Part shown: piece by piece, positions 1 through 11,637 of the stretch | How the letters are laid out: each line of letters opens with the position of its first letter | How positions within the stretch are numbered: the stretch's first letter is position 1 | Assembly: GCA_020002185.1 (NCBI GenBank) | Contig: JAHLWY010000246.1 | Location: forward strand, 62,001-126,000 | Reading direction: 5' to 3' | Length of the DNA: 64,000 nt | Source of the DNA: Paraescarpia echinospica | Lineage: Eukaryota > Annelida > Polychaeta > Sabellida > Siboglinidae | Notes under the pieces: generated by a model | What the model saw: only the letters and a program-made list of their open reading frames with translations | The model's database searches: none | Told to the model about the DNA's origin: nothing | Translations under genes and position numbers: made by a program

Positions 1-750
1 TTGCAAAACCCGGACATTTTACTGCAAGTGGTGTTTACGTCTCCTGCGGCTATTTATCTCGCGAGTTAATCGTAAGGTGTCTCAACGTCACCCCTACGAC
101 CAACAATATAGTGCGTATTTGACGGACAGCACAAAAGTACGGTTCAAATCACACTTGTTCGAATGACATGACAAAAGTCAGTTTATCGCATTATTAAGTT
201 TTTTCAAAGAAAACTTTAAATGAAAGGACTAGAACTCAACGGTAATGCTAATGACAGCTAATGGTGAATTGATACATTGGAAAGAAACCGGCTTCTCTTC
301 CTAGTTCTCCGAACTTTGTATCCTGAAATTTGAGCTTAACTCGAGACAGAACTGCCGCGCTGTACTAGTTGGTATTTCGTGTTCAAACAGGAATACGTAG
401 AACTATGACGCATGTTTCTCTCGTCTTCGTCTGTGTCTAAATATTTGAGTGAGCGTATCAATTCATGCAGAGTGCTGACCCATCGGCTACCAAGACTATA
501 GTTTTATTCCACAGTTCCACCTTCTTCCCGCCACGAAAACTCCGATTGCTAGCTGATGTCCACAGAAAGTACGACTCGTTCCAGAACATATTCCGCCATC
601 TGTCGGAAGTTTTGAATTAACCATTAAACCATCGTAAAACAGTATAGCCGACAGAGAACAGCACGTTGCGTTTAGGACTTAAAATGTTATTTGTTACCTA
701 CGGGACCAATATATCTTTGTTCCAAATGTCTAATATCTGCTGTATTCATA
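1..750. other. No gene recognised
   Basis: AT-rich sequence without a convincing open frame, RNA gene or repeat array on either strand. It could be intergenic or intronic. Confidence 0.5.
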
Positions 751-752
751 TA

Positions 753-1163
753 TGGGGTAAGACCACATTAAGGATTCGTCCGCCATTACCGACCGAAAGA
801 GTGCCCTTGAAAATACCGTTTTGGTGTCATGTGTGAATTTTTTTCGAGCACTTTGGCATGGCACATGTCAGTCCAGTGAATATTGAATGTACTACTACAT
901 TAGATCTTTCACGAGGTAGCAATAAACATACGCTAGTCGCTCGCGTATTCGCAGAGTGGCTATTTTACAGAACGCACCAATATTTCAAAATCCGTCACCA
1001 GATTGGGGCGAAATTGAGGGGTGTCAGGTTTGGGTGGATTTTTCTGAAAACTGAGGTATGAGAATTTTACGATTTTCAAGAAAATTGTTCGTCAAATTTA
1101 GCAGGAAATGAAGGAAACGTTATAATGGCCGCCTATGTAACATTTAAATGTGGTCTTACCCCA
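753..1163. mobile_element. Small non-autonomous DNA element (MITE) with TA duplication
   Basis: The ends are inverted copies of TGGGGTAAGACCACATT (753-769 and the complement at 1147-1163). Both outer ends are followed by TA (751-752 and 1164-1165), the target duplication expected of Tc1/mariner-type transposition. The 411-bp element has no transposase; the one 67-codon frame inside (858-1061) resembles nothing I know. Assignment to Tc1/mariner is inferred from the TA only. Confidence 0.75.
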
Positions 1164-1384
1164 TATAGGGGCCTACAATATATTTTAGTTAAACGCCTCG
1201 AGTCGACTAAACGTTTACCTGGTATCTGACTCTGGGACGAACTGTGAGCCCCATTGAAAGGTCTGTAAATATATTAATTAATGCATTCTTACGTGCAGAC
1301 GTAAAATTTATATATACTTATATCACGGCAGTTATCTGACAATGTATCACCACTTTTATAGATTTGCGTTAGTATTGTATTAAA

Positions 1385-1545
1385 TATCATGCACGCATGC
1401 ACACATGTACTCTCGCATACACGCATGCGCGCACGCACGCACACGCGCACATACACACGCGCGCACACATGCACTCGCACGCACGCACGCATACACGCAT
1501 TCCCACAGACAACACACACACACACACCCCGCGCGCGCTTGTAAG
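1385..1545. repeat. CA/CG-rich microsatellite
   Basis: Imperfect runs of CA, GCAC and CGCA, ending in a CA tract and a short CGCG stretch. The open frames on both strands here are low-complexity products of the repeat. Confidence 0.85.
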
Positions 1546-3591
1546 ATTATAATTAACTGTCAATTAAAAAACGAACACAACTGGGCTTGTTTGACATATT
1601 TTAGTCGGCCAGTATATTTTCACAAACGCCTGTCTGTGTTAAGATCAGCCAGACGCGAAGTGACAGTGACAGTGACACCGTCGTCCAGTGGTGACACATT
1701 CACAATACAAAACACAACCACGTTATTTGTCAGCCATATCGTCTGATAGATTGCGCCTGCAAATTCGATGTGAAGTGGTATTTCAGAAGCGAAATGATAA
1801 CTACCGTATTCTATGTTCTATCTAGGCCTCTATACAAAATGACGAAACCAAAACAAAATACAATAAACACACATATGCACTCCACGCACACGCACCCCAA
1901 AACGCGCGCTCACATATACTCGTTGTTTGTTTGTTTGTTAAATTAAAGGTCGGAGAGGATGTTCGACGTAAGCATTATTGCGTCAGCGTCTACTTCATTT
2001 TGCCAAGTATATGACGCAGGGGCCGTTTTCCACATGTATTTGACGTGCGCGCTTGGTTCATGTGACTGTTAAGTTACGTTTTACGTATTACGCGCACATT
2101 ACGTTTTACGTTCCGAACCACCGATTTACCCCATAAAAGGTGATACTTTTGGCAAGATATAGGTCTTACGTCGTGTTTATGGGGTCGTAGATTAATCTCT
2201 GAAAGTCTTGGCGCTCGAGGTTCAAGCCGTGTAATAAAAAAACGTTAACCTACCTGCATCCATACATACACACGCAAGCTCAGTTATAAATATATAATAT
2301 TCTTAAGACTATAATAACTATTTTGAAGGTATATTGTCAGCCATATTGTGTTTAGTAAGCCCGTAACTACGTTCGTAATTTGAAAAATATGCCCCCGGAG
2401 CATATTCAGCTGGTAAACAAAACATATTGTTTTAGAACACGCTTTATTGGCAATAATGCCGAGCGAGCGGGGTAAACCGCAATTCCTTTTGATGTTCAAC
2501 AATTTCCCACGTTCAACACAGAAGCCATTCTGTTACAAATTAGACGCTGACTAATTCCGGTTAGAAGAACATACTGCCTCCCTTTAACTAATATCTTAAA
2601 ATAACACAACATTTTCTTGTTATGGGTAATAAGACTTTTTCTTCTGCTAACAAGATGTGTGACCTCTGAATTAATCTTACGTGGTTTTCTTAGAATAACA
2701 TAGTCATGCACTTGTTTAAAAGACTGATTAGTTCAGTAGTAGTTTTTCCTCGGTGTCCGGCCGTTCCCTCTCCACCGGAAGTGGACTCTGCTGGATGTTG
2801 GTGCTGTGGCCAACGACCGGTCGATGTTTCTCCGGGATCGCCTCGGTCCGTTGACGTCATAGCGTTGTCCCTACGACAAACATGGCATGCAGCACACGAG
2901 GGGCGTACAATTTGGTAGACGATCCCTGCACTCCGGGGGCAGATAAAAGAGTTCCGCTTTACGCGCGACCATGCCGTAAACACATAAAATTGTTTTATTT
3001 GTAGACGCACGTGGTTGTTCATGACAAGTTTACCGCCGATTTCGAAACGTGGCCAAAGACAAACGTTTCACAAAAATGCTGTAATCGTCTGGAAGTCCTC
3101 TCGATCAATTTCTTACTTTGGATATCTATCATAAAATATATATGTGAATTAAAGTATTTAGGCTGAATTGGGCCACGATTCCTACATATTTGTTTCATGT
3201 AACATAACATTTTACAAACATTATTTATGCTTACCCATGACACTTTTGGTATCGCACCTTTTTATAGCCACTTGCAATGTTTTACAAATCCACAGATACG
3301 CCACCAGACATCTTTTAGAACGCGTCTTTCGTTGTGCGTTATTTTTCGTGAACATATATTATTTCATTTTCCATTAATTATCGAAACACTCACATTCTGT
3401 GACAACCAATCCGGGCATGGGGAATGTTGTCACATGAGCGAGCCCGTACATTATACATTAACATTAATCCTAGCAACAACAAAACTTATGGAATTGTTAT
3501 TACAAAGAAGAAAAAATCTTTAAAAATGTGACAATCCCCGGTCTCCCCTAAAACCATGCATACACATACACACGTATATATATATATATAC

Positions 3592-3622
<31 letters not shown>

Positions 3623-3955
3623 GTGTTACAGTTGCGCAAAGGCTGACGTGTTGCAACACCGACAGGAATAGTGGATGACTGTCGTCGTCCTTCTTTAGAC
3701 GCCCATGATATATGTCAGAGCTGCCAAGTATACCGCTCTGGTTTGCGTAATTTTTGAGGTAATCCCATGATCTGCCGTTTTAGTGCCAACATCTACAATA
3801 AGACCGTTATTTCATGGTTTAAATGACGTGTTTAATCCAAACATGCCGTTTATAACCAACATTTCATGTAGAAAATGCACCAAAATAAGTAATATATAAC
3901 TTTAAAAACAAAATTATCCGATCATAGAGCCAGATTCTCATCTACCGCAATCATA
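1546..3955. other. No gene recognised; compound microsatellite at 3575-3621
   Basis: About 2.4 kb without a supportable gene. There is a GC-richer patch at 2740-2960 with open frames on both strands but no recognisable protein. At 3575-3621 (TA)n runs into (GA)n and then a G run. Confidence 0.5.
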
Positions 3956-4554
3956 TATCATATCATCTTCGGCGGGAACTTCCGGTGGTGAATTGGTTTG
4001 AATTTGGTGTAGCAAACTTGCGAAAATATAAGGATATTTGATCAATATAAGTGATATTATTGAGTGTATTGCATACATAACGTAATTATAGATATATAGT
4101 AAGCAATATTTTTTGTTAAAAGTTAGCTAGAGGGAGTAATCTAGGGGAGATTAAAAGTAGGCGATTTGCGAGCGATAATTGGGGACGTTATTGTAATCGG
4201 AACGTTGTTTACAAAGTAGGTCACTCGCGAAGTTAACGTAACGTGAACGACAATAGAATAGCGTTATTTGAAATAATCGATGTAGTTAGATGAGTAATTA
4301 AAACCTGAAATAACAACCTTTTAAAGTGTACATTAGTACACAGGAAACAGTCTTTGTAAAGACTACCTTGTATCTAAGCCTAGCTTGAATACATTGTCAT
4401 CGACATCGTAACTAGGTAAGGCACGGTGTGTCACTGTGTGTTAACAAATATAACTAACTATAACCTAAACAATCTGGTGTAAATTGTACACAGAAAGGTC
4501 TTTTCAAAGACTATAAAAACTATTTTGAACATAAATAAATTCTGATATGGCACC

Positions 4555-5943
4555 TTGCTGGCTTGCAAGCGGCAACTCAGGGCAAAACGACACTTAGTTT
4601 GCAACGACTGCCAGAGCTGGGTGGATTTTGCGTTGTCTGGCTGTCCAAAATCATGGGCAGAGACCAAAGATGACGGATTCACCTTTCGGTGTATGGGGTG
4701 TTTGAGGGTGGAATGTCTGATGAAGGAGGTGTGTAAGTTGACGGATATAGTGAAGGAGATGAAGGTGAGACTCAACATAGAAATAGATGGAGCAGAGAGG
4801 GATGACGCGGAGAGAGTTGAGAATTCTACAACGCAGAAGGAGCAGAGTTGTGACACGGAGACTGAAGAAAGGAGACTGACTGAGAGGAGGGAAGGTGACC
4901 GGTGTGAAGGAACAAGAAATTGAGAAGACAGAGGGACGGAGGAAAAGTGTTCGGCAGAGGAAAAGAAAACGGGTCAGTGGGGAGAGATCAACAGGTAGTC
5001 AGACTGTAGAGAACGAGGAGAGACGCGACAACGATACAGGTGGTGAAGAGGTAGATACCACAGAGGCAGTTGGTAAGACTGTGAGACAGAAGAGTGATGG
5101 AAGAAGACAGTGTTCAGCAAAAAAAACAGAAAACATGACAGGCGTGAATGTGACAGGGGAGAAAGTGACCGTAGTGAAGGAGGTAGCCGGGGAAAAGGGA
5201 CGGGAGAGGAGAAAAGAAAATGTGATGGGAGGAAAAATTGAAGGGACGAAAGGAAGTGAGAGTAAATGTGCTAGAAGAGAAGATGACAGGTGGAAAGGGG
5301 ACAAGAGAAAACGCGACAAGAAAGAAGGGAATGGAAGAGAATGTGACAGGAGAAAAGACGGCAAGAGGAAAAGACAACAACCAGACATATGCAAACCGGA
5401 GGAGTTACTCCGAGGCAGTGATTGAGGGGGCAAGGAGAAAAGAGTGAGCGTTTATGGGCGATTCAATTCTGAGAAAAACACAAGACTATATGCGAGGGGA
5501 AGGACGTTGTTGTATGTCTACCGGGGGCTATGATAGAGCATGTGACCGAAAGGGTAGAGAAGGTATTGGGGCATGGCAAGGGAGGGTCTATACTAGTACA
5601 CGTAGGGACAAATGATGCAGACAAGGAGGGTACAACTGGGATAGTAGAAAAGTACAGACATTTAGTGAGGAAGCTAAAGAAGACAAGAGTGGAACAGGTT
5701 GTTTTCTCAGGAAGTTTGCCAGTAATGGGAGGAAGGGGGCAACATACAGAAACTGCGATCAACGCACTAGTTGAGCAGATGTGTGAAGAAGAGGGCGTGG
5801 GATTCATAGATTTATGGGGGTACTTTGTTGGGAGAGAAGATATGTACATGAGAGATGGCTTACATCTAAGCGGAAAGGGGCAGCAGTATTCTCAGAGAAT
5901 CTGCTGCGATCTGTTGACAGTGGGACAGGTTGCATCTGTTTAA
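4555..5943 (+). pseudogene. LINE ORF1: PHD-like finger, basic linker, SGNH hydrolase
   Basis: ORF1 of the CR1-type LINE. An open frame at 4555-4923 holds a Cys-rich PHD-like finger (CNDCQSW and FRCMGC segments). 4895-5425 encodes a very basic K/R/E-rich linker of the sort thought to bind RNA. 5453-5943 encodes an SGNH-esterase part: MGDS near 5455, VGTND near 5605, and DGLHLS near 5850, matching the Ser, Gly/Asn and Asp-His blocks of the family. The pieces lie in different frames; one break is between the GDS block and the downstream frame near 5510. In this LINE group the ORF1 protein packages the RNA. The breaks make this copy non-functional. Confidence 0.75.
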
Positions 5944-8900
5944 ACTAGATTCGCAGGGGCGACTCGCAGAGAAGCCTGAAACTGGAGGCATAGATAAAGA
6001 CAGCACAAATAATTCAGCAAATAACAGTCTGGAAAACTGTTCTGAAGCTGGATATAAATGTGTTTGTTTAAATGCAAGCAGTATAGTAAACAAAATAAAT
6101 GAACTAAACATTATGGTAGAATATATTGACCCTCACATAATAGGTATAGCCGAATCGTGGGCAACCACCGATATATCAGATGCCGAATTGGGACTGACAG
6201 GATATGTAATGTTTAGGAAAGATAGAATAGGAAGAAGGGGAGGTGGAGTTATTTTATACATTAAAGAATCTATCCAGGTTTATGAAATAAAATTAGAAAG
6301 AGAAGCAGATTGCAAAGAAACTGTTTGGTGTAACATAGTTACAGGAAACTCAACGTTAACGGTTGGATTAGTTTACCGAAGTCCAAACATAAGCATAGAA
6401 GATAATGAAAAAATACAAAACGCTATAAGGGAAGTGAGCAAACGGGAATGTGTTATTATGGGGGATTTTAACCATGGGCATATAAAATGGAAATCTCTAC
6501 AGAGTATGGGTAGTGAGGACCACAAGTTTTTAGTTTTAGTACAAAATAGTTTCGTTTCTCAACATGTGCTAGAACCAACCAGGGGTGAGAATGTGTTAGA
6601 CGTAGTTTTGTCCTCACAGAATGAATTAGTTGACAATGTCAAGATATGTGAGCCACTGGGGAATAGTGATCACAACCAGATACATTTTATCATCAAAGTA
6701 AAATCAGAAAGGAATAATAAAAAGCAGTACAGGAGAAATTTCCACAAAGGAAAATATAAGAACATAAGGAAATATTTAACAAAGATAGACTGGAATAACA
6801 CACTGAAGAATAAGACAGCAACAGAATGCTGGAATATCCTAAAGAGTGGAATTGAATGCATCGTCGTCAAATGTGTTCCCTTAAAAAAACACGGGAAACG
6901 GTCCAAAAAGAAACACTTATCGAAAGAAACCATTACAAAAATTAAGTATAAACAAATGATGTGGAAGTCATATAGACGTACTGGAAATGATGATGACTAC
7001 AACATTTATAAAGAAGCACTAAACCAAGCTACAGCTGAAATTAGAAATTCAAAGAGAAGCTATGAACATAAATTAGCTTGTAATATAAAACATGACAGCA
7101 AGAGTTTTTATGCGTATGTTCGAAGCAAACAGAAAGTTCAGGATAAGGTCGGTCCTCTAGAAGATAGTGCTGGAAATATAATATCAGAGGGATTCTTAAT
7201 GGCAGAAGACCTGAATGAGTATTTTAATTCAGTGTTTACCAGAGAAGACATCAGTTCACTGCCAGTACCAGAGGCTAAGATCAAGGGGGCAGAATCAGAC
7301 TATTTAAGACAGTGAATTGTAACCCCAGAAATGGTAGCTAAGAAAATTAGGGCTATGAAGGATAATAAATCACCTGGAGTGGATGGTATTCCACCCAAAC
7401 TACTACTGGAAATTGTAGAACAAATTAGCATACCGCTTGCAACAGTTTTCAACTTGTCATTAGAAGAGGGAGTGGTTCCTTTAGAATGGAAAGAAGCAAA
7501 CATTATACCGTTATTTAAAAAAGTTTCGAGAAACAAGTCAAATAATTATAGACCAGTGAGTTTAACATCGGTGATTTGTAAATTATTAGAAAGACTAATT
7601 AAACATCACATGGTGGATTTTCTTGCTAAACATAACTTCATAAACCCATCTCAACATGGGTTTCTAAAAGCGAGGGCATGCTTAACAAATATGTTATGTT
7701 TTTTGGAAGATATCACTAAGTGGGTAGACGAGGGATCACCAGTAGATATCATCTACTTAGATTTTCAAAACGCTTTCGACAAAGTGCCACATCAAAGATT
7801 ACTGCTTAGACTATAGGCCCATGGCATAGGAAATGGTATAATTAACTGGATAGAAAAATGGCTGATTGACAGAAGTCAACGGGTAGTTGTTGATGGGGAG
7901 GCTTCAAACTGGAAATCAGTTTTGAGTGGGGTTCCACAAGGATCAGTAAAATGATTGCTGAGAATAAATTGTCAGTTGTACCGAAAAGTCATGTTCATGC
8001 TTGTCACAAAAAAGGAAGCACAAAGGAAACTGCGCTCCATACAGATAAGGGTGACATTGTTGTAAAAACAAATGCAGCGTGTTAAACGCGAGAAAAGGGA
8101 ACTGATTAAGAATCAGGCAAAGTGCATGGTTTCCTTACGTAAATTATTTACTGATGACCAGCTACGTGCACTAGATATATTATTCTTAATATATATGAAC
8201 GATTTGGGCGATGATATAGCTAGCAAGGTGTTGAAATTTTCAGATGATACAAAAGTGTTTAGAAGGATTAAAAGTGATGGAGGTAGACAGCATTTACAAG
8301 ATGATCTTGACAGGTTGATCAAATGGTCTGAAAAGTGGCAAATGTTGTTCAGTTTTGGGAAATGTAAAAGCCTTCACACAGGACATGGGAACGAATATGT
8401 AAAATATACAATGGGGGGAACTGTACTAAGTACTACTGTAAAAGAAAAAGACTTAGGGCTGACAATTAGTGCTGACATGAAGGTTTCAGAGCAGTGTGGA
8501 ATTGCAGCTTCAAAAGGAAATAAAATCCTTGGATTGATTAGGCGAAATATAGCATATAAAGAAAAAGAACTAATAATACCGCTGTACAAAACAATAGTTA
8601 GGCCTCATTTAGAATATTGTATTCAAGCGTGGAGGCCATATCGCAGGAAGGACATAGATATGCTAGAAAGAGTGCAGAGGAGAGCAACTAAAATGATACG
8701 AAAACTAAGGGATCTTAGTTACGAAATACGCATAAAAATGCGGTTTAACAACACTAGAGACCAGGAGATTGAGAGGAGATCAGATAGAAGTGTTTAAAAT
8801 ATTGAATGGTTATGAAAATATTGATAGAAATATTTTTTTCTCAGTTAAGAAAGATAGAAGGACTAGAGGACATGAAGTTACATTAGCAAAGGAGCAGAGT

Positions 8901-9044
8901 AGATTAGATATAAGCAAGTTTTCATTTTCACAAAGGACTGTAAATGAATGGAACAGATTATCTGCTGATTGTGTGGGTGCTAGTAGCGTGAATATGTTTA
9001 AAAATAAAATCGACACATACCTCAGACGGGCGGGATACACATAG
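5930..9044 (+). pseudogene. LINE ORF2: endonuclease and reverse transcriptase
   Basis: 5930-7315 carries an apurinic-type endonuclease with its family blocks in order: LNASSIVNK, IAESW, GGGVILYIK, VYRSP, MGDFN and NSDHNQI. The RT follows: KSPGVDGIPPK (7363), YRPVSL (7549), YLDFQNAFDKVPHQ (7759), SGVPQGS (7925) and DDTKVF (8245). Lesions are an in-frame TGA at 7313, an in-frame TAG at 7814, the P-element insert at 7950-8174, which replaces a few codons just after SGVPQGS, and a frame change near 8770. The C-terminal part ends at 9044. Both RT catalytic aspartates of the DD motif remain, but the ORF cannot be translated whole. Confidence 0.85.
7950..8174 (+). mobile_element. Internally deleted P-element fragment inside LINE RT
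   Basis: This block interrupts the RT between the SGVPQGS and ILFLIY motifs. It matches the P element at 38,094-38,152 joined to 38,680-38,830, and the minus-strand copy at 21.1-21.95 kb. The two halves are joined across a shared AAAG. It has no element ends, and the flanks show only short overlaps (AGTA at the left), so it did not arrive by P transposition. It encodes part of the transposase coiled-coil region in an open frame, including the RVKREKRELIKN segment. Confidence 0.85.
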
Positions 9045-9141
9045 ATAAAAGGGTCGGACTCTCGATAAGCCAAAGGGCTTCCTTGTCCACCTGCCACCTA
9101 GAGTTAATTCTCTGGGTGGCAATCTTGTTAAATTTTGTTAA

Positions 9142-9508
9142 ATATCAATGTTAGGCCACAAATATTTCTATATTTGACCAGTCCAGCATACCAGTACCAA
9201 TAGTGTACTGGGCCATTAGTGTTCCAATATTATGCCAGCATATGATGCTAGTAATGGCACATTAACGTGCCAATGTACTGATGCCAGGGTCAATGCTGGA
9301 CCATTACTGCTTCTGCATTGGGTCAGTTCAGCAAGCCAGTACCGGCACAGTACTGGGCCAGTATTGTGCCAGTACCGCCTGCCATTACTGGGCCAGTACT
9401 GGGCCAATGCAATGTAGCAGTACTGGGCAAATGCTGGACCATTACTGTGCCAACATTGGGCCAATACAACATGCCAGTATTGGCCCAGTTAACAGCTTCT
9501 GTGCATAT
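9142..9508 (+). repeat. Transposon T1 end array carried on the LINE 3' side
   Basis: Beyond the LINE 3' end the sequence is nearly identical to the complement of 23,080-23,455, the subterminal array of transposon T1 with repeated ACTGGGCCAGT and TTGGGCCAAT. The match runs through CAGTTAACAGC and ends abruptly at 9508, where sequence from the middle of a LINE ORF2 begins. Overlapping open frames here are products of the repeat. Confidence 0.85.
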
Positions 9509-10026
9509 TGTATACAAGCGTGGAGGCCATACCGTAAGAAGGACATATATATGCTAGAAAGAGTACAGAGGAGAGCGACTAAAATGATACCAAAACTGAG
9601 GGGTCTTAGTTATGAAAAGCGCCTAAAAGAATGTGGTTTTACAACACTAGAGACCAGGAGATTGAGAGGAGATCAGATAGAAGTGTTTATAATATTGAAT
9701 GGTTATGAAAATATTGATATAAATATGTTTGTTTAAGTTTAAAAAAGACTAGAGGGCATGACGTTATATTAGTAAAGGAGCAGTGTAGATTAGACGTAAG
9801 AAAGTTTTCATTTTCACAAAGGACTCTGAATGAATGGAACAGATTATCTGCTGATTGTGTGGTGCTAGTAGTGTGAATATGTTTAAAAATAAAATCGACA
9901 CATACCTCAGAAGGGCTGGATATATGTAGATAAAAGGGTTGGACTCTCGATAAGCCAAAGGGCTTCCTTGTCCACCTGCCATCTAGAGTTAATTCTCTGG
10001 ATGGCAATCTTGTTAAATCTTGTTAA
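9509..10026 (+). pseudogene. Second CR1-type LINE 3' fragment
   Basis: The segment starts inside ORF2 at the CIQAWRPYR motif and runs to the LINE 3' end, matching 8620-9141 with clear divergence. It includes the RVQRRATKMI and FSFSQRT blocks and the 3' UTR hairpin-like segment with TTGTTAAAT repeats. Its 3' flank differs from that of the upstream LINE, so this is the true right edge of the chimera. The frame is broken near 9736. Confidence 0.8.
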
Positions 10027-10035
10027 ATCATATCA

Positions 10036-10848
10036 ATATAACTTGGCACATCTGGATATGCTGTGTCCTTTTTGTACAAGCAAACATTGGCTGGTCCAGA
10101 CAGCGGCGGTCCATGTAAACTAAGAAATAAAACATACAATAGGCCCTGCACTGTTTGTATAGAAATAATTCCATGCTTGGAAACATCAACTGGATATGTG
10201 CTCGAATCTTTTGGCCGTTTTGGCACACTTGTTTGATCAATTTGTAATATTAGTCAGTAGCTAGTTTATCGAGAGCCTTGTCGAACAGAAATGACTAATG
10301 GTCCTCTGAATCTACTGTGGATTGTACATGGAAATGTCACATGGACACACATAGGGTCTACACCTTTTATGGTCTTCCTGTTCCTTCCGACAAAGCAGGT
10401 CGAGGTAGGCGGTCCACAATGTCCTCAGCTGGAACATCGCAAACGTCTTCCTGATCTAACAATAAGTAACTTGCCGGCGGGGGGAGCGTCGCGGTGCCTG
10501 ATTAGATACATGCCGACAGACTTTGATGCCGTCAGCTTTTGCTTACAGTCAATGCTAACTTCGTAATGGAATATATGGGCCTAATACAAGTGCTGCATAT
10601 TTCTGGTAACTCTTCCCGAGTACCCCGTTTGCCTGGCAGCGATTCATCCGCTTGTCTGGCCGTCCGCTTACGGCAGCGACGGCTTCGTGTGCTTAATAGT
10701 TGATTTGGAAATACTTCCATGAAATTTACAGGACATCTGGAGTGACATTATTTATGTAGGGCCTATTTATTTATTCTATAAAACGAACACATTGGTTTAT
10801 GTGATTTTGGTAGTCGGATATATTATTTACCTAATACACATTATAAGG
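10036..10848. other. No gene recognised
   Basis: About 800 bp between the LINE and the hAT-like element. A 67-codon minus-strand frame (10023-10226) has protein-like composition but matches nothing I recognise, and it has no visible context. Confidence 0.4.
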
Positions 10849-11204
10849 CAGCGGTATTTAACCTGGGGGTAATTACCCCCATTTGGGCTTTTTCGGGGGG
10901 TACAACCTTTTAACTTGAGGATATTTCAGTAATTAATTCATCCTAACAACTACATTTAAGATATGTCGTGAAACATGATGTACAGGGAGTTAAGAATGCT
11001 TCATACCGAAAGTAAGAATATAATATCGGAGATGATCTCAATAAGCCATATCGAGGTAGAAGGGATACATATGGACCTTGCCATGGTCCATCTGTGTATA
11101 TTATATCACTTCAGGACACAACCGAGAAAACCGAATAGCGAGGTCATTTTTGTATCAGGGCGTTTAAGTTGCAAAAGTGACAGCAAACCACTACCCAGCT
11201 AACA

Positions 11205-11545
11205 AAATAACGTTGCAGCAACGTTGCCACAACGTTACACTTTGGTTGCGGCAACGTTTTGACAAAACGTTGCAGCAACGTTCAAACGGATGGTCCCAGT
11301 TACGTTGCCACAACGTTTTATCAAAACGTTATGCATAAGATTCCCACAACCTTCCTACAACATTCCCACAACCTTCCAGCAACATTCCCACAACCTTCCT
11401 ACAACATTCCCACAACCTTCCTACAACATTCCCACAACCTTCCACCAACATTCCCACAACATTCCCACAACCTTCCTACAACATTCCCACAACCTTCCTA
11501 CAACATTCCCACAACCTTCCTACAATATTCCCACAACCTTCCCAC
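11205..11545. repeat. T0 left subterminal array
   Basis: Repeated AACGTTGC...AACGTT palindromes, then about ten copies of a roughly 22-bp unit with CATTCCCACAACCTTCC. Two long overlapping frames here are translations of the repeat and not genes. Confidence 0.9.
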
Positions 11546-11637
11546 AATATGAAGGGGTCATAATATGATGTCGATAAGAACAGAATATAAAGCTTTTTTA
11601 TAACATTTATTCTGTTTTTATTACACAGGTATCAATT

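Larger units (their letters stand above)
3966..10026 (+). mobile_element. Chimeric CR1-type LINE, near full length
   Basis: A non-LTR retrotransposon carrying the two ORFs typical of the CR1 group (ORF1 with an SGNH esterase-like part, ORF2 with endonuclease and reverse transcriptase). It is not simple: the RT region holds a 225-bp P-element piece (7950-8174); the first LINE 3' end is near 9141; about 365 bp of the transposon array also found at 23.0-23.45 kb follows; then a second, diverged LINE 3' end (9509-10026) closes the unit. The 9-bp ATCATATCA occurs at 3957-3965 and 10027-10035, a possible target duplication that would make the whole chimera one insertion. LINE 3' ends of this family carry TTGTTAAAT repeats, so the exact 3' edge is uncertain by a few bases. 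Confidence 0.75.

Noticed and set aside
1289..1746. Cys/Val- and His/Thr-rich frames over the CA repeat
   Set aside because: Translations of a microsatellite.
2690..3022. 110-codon minus-strand frame
   Set aside because: No motif, and an overlapping frame on the other strand; probably chance in GC-richer sequence.
7990..8030. Possible spliced P-element mRNA captured by the LINE
   Set aside because: Copy B does have GTAAGA at the left side of the joint, but there is no matching acceptor at the right side, and the joint shares AAAG; a microhomology deletion is simpler.
9216..9557. Overlapping frames on both strands in the TACTGGGCC array
   Set aside because: The array lacks stops in many frames; the same frames appear at 23.0-23.4 kb.
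10023..10240. Minus-strand 67-70-codon frames downstream of the LINE
   Set aside because: Composition is protein-like, but two frames overlap and neither has a recognisable motif or context.
11259..11568. His/Asn/Pro-rich frames in the T0 array
   Set aside because: Translations of a 22-bp tandem repeat.
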